Below, piece by piece: positions 56,827 to 64,000 of a DNA stretch of 64,000 nucleotides. The stretch comes from Macrobrachium rosenbergii (lineage: Eukaryota > Arthropoda > Malacostraca > Decapoda > Palaemonidae), in contig NC_089744.1 in NCBI RefSeq assembly GCF_040412425.1, forward strand, positions 33,317,743 to 33,381,742, written 5' to 3'. The notes below the pieces were generated by a model that did not search any database, was not told the origin of the DNA, and saw nothing but the letters and a program-made list of their open reading frames with translations. Position 1 is the first letter of the stretch. Every line of letters starts with the position of its first letter. Made by a program: the position numbers and the translations under genes.

Positions 56827-57720
56827 AATGAGGTTCACCTTTCACGCACAGAGGGGCCAGTATCCTATAGTAATTCTGCACATCATCTCTTAATTTATTA
56901 CTCGTCAGTTTCCCTCTAGTTTTCTTTTGCACTTGTTTCCTATGTGATTTATCATTTGCCTAAATTTTAATTGGCGGTCAGGAATTTGGTAATTTTTCCC
57001 CTGCACCTCAAGGTCTTGAGCGTGCGCTCCTTCACAAGTCTTATAAATATACAGAGGATATACATGAACCTATAGCAAATGGAAGTAAAATTTTAATTTA
57101 AAGAGTGAGTGGATGGTTGTGGGATGTACGAATGAGGAGTTAAAATTATTTAGGTTTGCGGTTAATTTTTGAATTGAGTTACTCAGATACCTGAATGTGT
57201 TTTGCAGTCTTGACCAGCATGTAAGATACCATACTTTTAGACTCCGCCCTCCATCCCCACTTTCTTTTTCCTTGCGAATGGGCGATTTTAGGTTAAACTA
57301 CATGATGGTGAAGTAAATAGAATATTTAATGGTCAAGTCAGTGAGTCATTCGGGATGTCAGATTTTTTAATTCCTTAACCATGAAATATACAAAGTATAC
57401 ATTCCATGTATCGTTTTAATATGTGTAATACGGTTGTTTTTTTAACGGAATAATCATTTATGCTACCTCTAATATAATGCACGCAATTCAGTTGAACTGC
57501 TGCTAATTTTATACTATTCACGCTTGTATGTAGCAGGTGCAAGGTGTGCAGCTGTCTCTTTGGGTCAGGAAAGCGTACGTGTGGTGTACCCTTTCTCCTT
57601 CTTATATAAGAAGTGATTTTACCACTTCTTTGTGGCTTGTGCCTCTAGTTGAAGATAATTTATATATTTTATTGATCCTTGGTATATATTTGAAATTAAC
57701 GTTTTAATTTATTTTTCCAG

Positions 57721-57759
57721 GTAAGAATCTCCCCAATCGAATTCTGTTGGCCCAGGAAG
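57721..57759 (+). other. Candidate 39-nt exon between good splice sites
   Basis: A pyrimidine-rich acceptor TTTATTTTTCCAG ends at 57720 and a donor GAAG|GTAAGT follows at 57760. In the phase left by the Jupiter-like exon it reads a stop almost at once. It would therefore be a cryptic or truncating exon, part of an untranslated exon, or belong to another transcript. Confidence 0.3.
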
Positions 57760-58019
57760 GTAAGTAATATATTTATTTTGAGGATTTTTTGTTCATGGCC
57801 TAATTTAACTACAGTACATCATTGCAACCCTCCCAAGTAATTGTTAAATTTCAAAGCTATTTATGATAAAAAAAATTTTTTTGTGCTAATTCGTTGACCC
57901 TAACAACAATTTTACCTGGTATTTAGAGTGGCAGTGGCGCCTTTCTGTCACCTGAATGTGAAAATGAAAACTAATAGTCATGTTAATCTCTCTCTGGCTC
58001 CCCCTGCAACGCGGATCGG

Positions 58020-58135
58020 TGGACTTGAGAAAACGCATTACTGTACACATTTTCTCAGATCTAATCGGCCCCGGTCATATCGGGTGTTCCACGAGGAACA
58101 GTCCTCCGTCTGGTTCTCTTTCACAACATGATATA
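58020..58135 (+). mobile_element. LINE reverse transcriptase scrap
   Basis: One frame reads S-A-P-V-I-S-G-V-P-R-G-T-V-L-R-L-V-L-F, close to the G-V-P-Q-G-S-V-L-G-P block conserved in non-LTR retrotransposon RTs, and stops soon after. Other RT blocks were not found nearby, so it is a short fragment. Confidence 0.6.
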
Positions 58136-58692
58136 ACAACCTGTAAAGCTCGTTTATGGTTGGCATCGTGACCCCACCAGACTTTGTAAAACTGCTTTCA
58201 AGTTTATGTAATAAAGCAACAGATTCTTAGTGAATGGTCATAAACAATCAGCATGGATAAAGATAATTTTCAGACTAAAGGTGACGTTGATTAGACTAGT
58301 CATAGGCACTTTATTACCAACATGAGGTGCAGCCAAATAGAACTAACGGAGAGTGCAATTTAATAATAATAATAAAAAAGTATCTTCGTTGCTTGATAAA
58401 ACGATGACCTGACGAACATCAGCGTAGGCAACGCGATAAATTTTGTACGCACGAAATAAAGGTGCTAAATATTTTGTATTCCAAGCTGTAATAAATAGTA
58501 TTAAGGCCTATTAACCTATTGTATTTCCCCTCTGCATTTCAGCCATAATTAACTAGTGCACTTATTTGAAAATAAAGCGCTTTAATGTCTTGCCAGATGA
58601 ACATTGTGATGCTCCCCTTCAGGGCGCAGGTCTAAAGGAGTAATTACCGAATCTTCGACTTAAGAGAGGCTATCCCCATCCCCTAGAGATGG

Positions 58693-58693
<1 letters not shown>

Positions 58694-58750
<57 letters not shown>
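58694..58750. repeat. (CT)n microsatellite
   Basis: About 57 bp of CT. Confidence 0.97.
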
Positions 58751-58753
<3 letters not shown>

Positions 58754-59419
58754 GTGTCCGTGCCGAAATGTGTAATCATTCTCTTGGAGGATTTTTTTTT
58801 AGTCTTCTTCGCTTTGAAGACTCAGACAACAGCCCGGAAATGACACAGCAATTAGCACTTGAGAATCTTCGTGTCTAAAAAGAGAGTCCATTCATGTAAA
58901 ACTTTTATGGCTTTCTTTGGATTTTGTGCATATGTTTTCTTAGAGTTAGTTGGGCTATCTCTGTTCTTTTTAAATTTACATTATTTCTGTGGAAGCCCCA
59001 AGCCACTGTCTTTCATACTTGGTGGTAATAAGCCTCTTGATGTAAAGTACAGGTAAAGGATTGTGAGTGAATAGCGGTATACGTGGCATGAAAGGGATTG
59101 TCTAGTTCTTTTGAGAGTTAATTTTGTTTTCCATTTAGGATCGTGCGTGCGTTTGACCCTACTGAGGCCATAGTGCCTTTAAAAGGTTCCGGCATGAAAA
59201 TGAGCAGTGGTGTGTGTCATGACAAGAGAAAATTTACGTCAGGTGAACCGGAACGATTTTGTTCTGCTGCTTCCTATACTTCACATCTTAAACCAGTCGT
59301 ATACTTTCCAAGGATTAGAACCTTTTCTTGCATGCCTTACTCTGTAAGTTTCATATTAATGTCTTTCCTTGCACTTTTTTTTTACCCGAATTTTTCATAG
59401 CTCTACTTTTCCCCCTCAT

Positions 59420-60340
59420 AGCATTCCATTGCAGTTCCCCTTGTAATATTTCCGTGCATAGTTTTCCATACAAGATTTTCCCTGTCTCTTACTACAGATG
59501 TAATTTCCCCCTGCTTCATTCATTGCACGTTTCTCTCCTTGTAAACTTTTCCCTCCAAATACCTCTGCTCTTTGAAATTTTTTCCTCCAGGTACGCTTGT
59601 CCCTGGGAACTTTCCCCTTCTGGTATGTTTGCTGTTGAACATTTCCTCGTAGGTACACCTGCCCGTGGGAACTTTTCCATCCAGGTACACCTGCCATTTG
59701 GAGTCTTTCGTTATGTGCTTGTTTACTTACACTTCTCTCCATGCTTGTTGACCTTGTGCACTTTAGCCTCCATGCTTGCCTGCTCCTGGGCACGTTCCCC
59801 TCCGTGTACCCATGCCTCTGGGCACTCCTGTCCCGTCCCCTTAGGAGTTTCCTCATGCGCTGTTGCTAATGGATACTTATCCTCCAAATGTGCTCCGTGC
59901 CTACCTGGCTTTAGGAACTTGGCTTCCCTTTGGCACATCAGCCACTTCACGCTCGTTGACGATGGCCAATTAAACTGCTCCATGTTTGCTTGCCCTTGGA
60001 CAATTTACCCATTCGACGACCATTTGCAACTAGGTACATTACCTGCTCTGCAAACATGTCCTTAGACACTACCTAGTCCACACTAGCCTTCCCTTGGTCA
60101 CGTTTCATACTGTGGTCTTGCACTTTTCCAGCCCTGCATTTTCCTGCCCATGGTCCCTTTCCCCCCTACATGTACGCCTGCCCTTGGGCACTCAACCTTA
60201 TATGATGCTGTGCCCGTGGACACTAAGCTCCATGCTCGCCTGCCTTTGAGCAGTTAGCTGTCCGTGCTTGCCTGCTCTTGGGCTCTGAACCCTCAGTGCT
60301 CTCCTACCTTCGGGCACTAAACCCTCCATCTAGTTGTAAT
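59420..60340. repeat. Diverged minisatellite with a 31-34 bp unit (TGCCCTTGGGCACT motif)
   Basis: A phrase like CTCCATGCTTGCCTGC followed by CCTGGGCACGTTCCC recurs dozens of times with substitutions, for example near 59740, 59770, 60178, 60228 and 60260. Because the unit lacks frequent stops it creates a 245-codon frame (59328-60065) and opposite-strand frames that are not genes. Confidence 0.8.
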
Positions 60341-60667
60341 GTTGAACTTAATATTTTCGACCTGCAAAGTTTTACAAACAGTTAATCTGACGTTAATTGC
60401 GAAGGTTTGTTAAGTCTCATTTAAAAATAGCATTGTACCTTGCCTATCGGTTTCCTTTATTTGTACAAACTAAAAGGTCTTTGTGTATCAGTCAGAACAC
60501 CGAAATTACCATAACCAGATCATCACTGCTTTCCATTATAGTGGTATCTTGGAATTGAACAACCTTACGAGGGGTAAAATATAGTGATTCAGGATAATAT
60601 TTTAGCGTACGTGATCAGTTGTATTTCGTTAGAAAATGCTTGTTATCCTGAAGGACTTTGTCTTAGA

Positions 60668-60668
<1 letters not shown>

Positions 60669-60733
<65 letters not shown>
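60669..60733. repeat. (CT)n microsatellite
   Basis: About 65 bp of CT. Confidence 0.97.
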
Positions 60734-60736
<3 letters not shown>

Positions 60737-61170
60737 CATGGACGTAGGACACACTAAATGAAATTCTGTGTCTCAAGGGTATTTAGAAAGAAAACAAATT
60801 TTATAATGTGTATATTATTCGTACATCGCGCACTTCTGTTTGCCCTTTTTCCACTATGACGAAATTAAGATTTTAGAATGAGACAAGACTGTGTACTCGA
60901 CTAACAAAACGATCTTCCATGCTCCCATTGATGATTCACTGCATTAGTACGGTACTGGAGTATTTAATTTTAGAGTGTTTAATCTTACCAAAGCCGCTTG
61001 TCTTGATTTTTTCCTTCCTCGTGTAATAATGTGTCTAGTAAGATTTATTCATGGTGCTGCAGAAATGTATGATACCACTTATTTCAGATCGAAGTTCACC
61101 ATTTTTAAAATGGGCTGTTATTTAGTCTGTTAATAAGCAGAGTCATGGAATCTTTTCACAGATTAATAGT

Positions 61171-61176
<6 letters not shown>

Positions 61177-61266
<90 letters not shown>

Positions 61267-61291
61267 TACAGTATATATATATATATATATA
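61177..61291. repeat. (TA)n microsatellite
   Basis: About 86 bp of TA, then a second short run after TTTTTACAG. Confidence 0.97.
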
Positions 61292-64000
61292 AATTTTTTT
61301 TGCGTCGTAGTGCTTAGCTGCCTAATAGCAGAAAGTTTTCAGTTATTCTAGATGTAACCGCCTTCCCTGCTGCGTGGTGGTGTTTGTAATGAGAATCTGT
61401 ATTGTAAATTTGAATCATTATTCTCCATACATTACATACAACATATATGGCTTTGGTTTTATTTTGCTGAAGGTGTTTGTTAATGGAAGCCCTTACATAT
61501 AAAGTAAAAATTAAATATATCTGCAGGAAGAGGGAGTTCATAAAGGTGGTAACTATTGACATGGAAAGGCAAGAAAAGTTTGTCAAATTTTTAAAATTTA
61601 TGATCATTGGGTGACGAGTACTCCAGAAATGCCTTGACAACAGATGCAAATTCAATGTCAAGGGAAGGTCCTAGTTTGTCAACACAAGTAACTTGAAACG
61701 GCTGAGGTGAAACTCCATAGTTTGCTCTCCCAAGGTGGTGGTTTCTTGTCCTATTACAGGGTTTACCGTGATAATTTCTATAATTACTATAATTCAACTG
61801 TAACCACATTGACATAATCATAATAACTTAATGAATTTTCATACGTCTTAAATATTTGTTTAGGAAATGTCAATAATAATCTGCTGAATATTGTGTAAAA
61901 TACAACAAAATTGGCTGTAAGAGAACAATAGGATTCGTAAAACGTTAATATTTAAAAGACTACTAAAGTTGAGAAATGCTCAGTGTATGTGTGTAGTATA
62001 TATAGTTATATTCACTTTAGTTTATTTAGTTTTCCCATCCGCGTAATTGATAGCACAAAATTTTAAGTAATTTCATACGGTCATTTTAGAGTGTGTTCCC
62101 CCTTCCTTGACTTCCTGTCAACAGTAGCATCATTTTACAAGACCTAACTTTCCCACCCTAGACAACCCCCAAACCCCACCCGGCTGAGACTTGAGTCACC
62201 GGAAACCAGGACTTCCTGCAAAAGGGAGGAAAGAATGGCCTTGAACATAACCCAATAAAATTTGTAGGTAGTTCAAGTTAGGCTTTTAGCTGGCCCTTTA
62301 AAGATATCAACAGTAAAAACTCCGAGTTCGGACAGTTCCTTGTTTCAGAGAAGACGTGAAGTATAGTTTGTTTTTCAACTATTTAAGTAAAAATATTTTA
62401 TAAAGATTAGTATGGAATTGACTGTGCTTGTCAGATCCACATTTTGATGAAATGTTCATGAAACGGATGTGCCGTAAAAAAACCCTGTGTATTTGATAGT
62501 AATTGGCAGGATTTTCGTACTATAGGGAAGTAGTTGGTGGTAAAAGAAAGTAGGTTTTCTTTGTATTGTGCTAGTTTGTCTTCAAGATTTATTAGAGCTG
62601 TCGTTAGTGTACATATATATAATTGTTAATACTGTATACCAATGTCCTATCTCTAAAGTAGTAAAATGTTAATGTTTGTATGATAATTTTACTATGTTTA
62701 AAGTTTGTTACCCTTGGTTTTGGTTAACGAGGTAACGGCATTCCGTTAGAACCCATTCTTTAAGTAATATTGAACAACGCAGGAAGAAATTGCAAAAAAA
62801 TAAATAAATAAATAAAGAAATTAACTGTCACTACCTCATGAGCAATGTTTGCCACAGCATCTGACTCATTTCTGGGATGTCAAAACATTGATTCATGTAA
62901 GTAAGGCTCACACTCCGTCACTTTACCCCAGGTATTTGTTAAAATGATTCACGTAAGGATTTTGCTAGAAGTGACGGCGTTGACGAAATCCTACGTTGGG
63001 GGGGATGGTGGATGAAGGAAATGTCTTTGTAGTGATCGCTATCTGTTTCAGGAAAGGATATAAGATACAGTCACGTATGAGAAAGGTTTTTATGGTGTTG
63101 CATGCACCGAATCTCTTGTCTTTCACTAGTCTACCATGCTAGACAGGTTTTTAGTTCTACTTAACAACACTGTTCTGCCTAAGCTAACCAAAGCTGTGAG
63201 TAATGTGCATGGTGGTCAGTCGACTGGGTCGTAACTATGTTTGGCCCGATAAAAATGTCCTCTCCTTATCCAACAAAATACCATCGTAGAAAAATAAAAA
63301 CTTAGGGAAATCAGTAACATTTTTTTTCTTAGAATTTCTAAAGTATTTGCTGTATCATTTAATTTGTATTTTTTCCCCATATATAAGTTGATCGGAACAT
63401 CACTTTTACCAACTTGTATTCGTATAGACATCTAAATGTAAGCAAATTAATGCTGTTCAGCGCAGTAGTGCAAGTTGGTTTACTTTAGATGAAAGTTTTC
63501 AACCAGGCTGCTTGAGAGTTTAAGGTCTCGTTTGGAAACAAACCGGTTTAACCACTGTAAGTATTCAACTTTAGAGGAGGAGTTTAGCGTAAAACTCGTT
63601 AAAAACAATTCTGGGGCATAAAAATTCACGAGAATTTGCTGGAGAATACTGATAATTAGAAATGAGCTCTACTTGTGTATCCTCGAAGGTTTACGTATCC
63701 TCAACCCTTGTGAGGTTGACAGAAGTACAGATGGCAAAATCTGGAGGTAAATTTTTGTCGACTTGAAGTACGTACAGTAGTATACCCTGAAACCCCTTGT
63801 TTTCATGTAGGTGCTTGGCATTAATGAAATAAGTTCTGCCCAGCTCACGGTAGTCGAGTAACCTCCTCCAAAGCTTGTGACTGGTTTAAACATTTTGATT
63901 CTTAAAAGCATGAGTCGGGCGGGCCATCAAAGCAGCATCTGAGTAGGCTCGAAAACAGTCTGGGAAAACAATTGATCTCCCGCCCCAATAAATGTCGGCA
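61292..64000. other. Intron-like stretch to the window edge
   Basis: A short (AAAT)n run lies at about 62799-62815. Frames near 61314-61821 and 63669-63911 lack support. No Jupiter-like second exon was seen. Confidence 0.4.

Noticed and set aside
59328..60065. 245-residue open frame and its opposite-strand partners
   Set aside because: Generated by a decayed 31-34-bp minisatellite. No domain, splice context or codon bias supports it.

Overview
The window looks like nuclear DNA of an arthropod, most likely a decapod crustacean such as a shrimp or a relative. This is an inference. It rests on very dense dinucleotide microsatellites ((TA)n and (CT)n, often 50-140 bp), long introns with GT-AG junctions, abundant and mutually nested transposable elements, and two genes that resemble metazoan families. 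Most of the sequence is repeat or intron. Few of the open frames are genuine genes.

Layout. (1) 1-6900, minus strand: a decayed Ty3/gypsy-type LTR retrotransposon with gag, protease, reverse transcriptase-RNase H, integrase and env-like pieces. It carries several frameshifts and stops and is cut by the left window edge; tandem repeats lie upstream of gag. (2) 8170-18870, plus strand: a seven-coding-exon gene that can be spliced by eye into a 379-residue protein. It has an N-terminal PH domain, a Pro-rich PPPY linker, a Gly/Tyr-rich region and an acidic Gly-Met-Asp tail, and it resembles the evectin (PLEKHB) family. Its introns hold a CTT-expanded hairpin element, a tRNA-derived SINE with an 11-bp target duplication, an old minisatellite, very long TA tracts and two large foldback structures. 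(3) 19.7-26.9 kb: non-LTR retrotransposon tails, one of them split by a hAT transposon relic that is itself split by a 758-bp element with inverted termini, so three insertion events are layered. (4) 27.3-27.5 kb: a CpG-rich segment with the first coding exon of a probable Jupiter/JPT1 (HN1) microtubule-associated protein gene. No downstream exon was recognised, so the rest of the window is probably its first intron (at least 36 kb). (5) 31.4-34.9 kb: two Penelope-like elements (RT plus GIY-YIG nuclease) fused as an inverted pair. One copy keeps a hammerhead-ribozyme-like core and the other has lost it. (6) 35-64 kb: intron-like DNA with CT/TA microsatellites, degenerate minisatellites, a second SINE, a LINE RT scrap, and a 35-bp perfect palindrome flanked by 8-bp direct repeats.

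The most notable signals are structural: many independent self-complementary elements, several built around or bounded by microsatellites, and the intact versus broken ribozyme-like core of the Penelope pair. No operon-like or defence-type multigene system was seen. Exon boundaries and family assignments come from reading the sequence only; no database or alignment was used.
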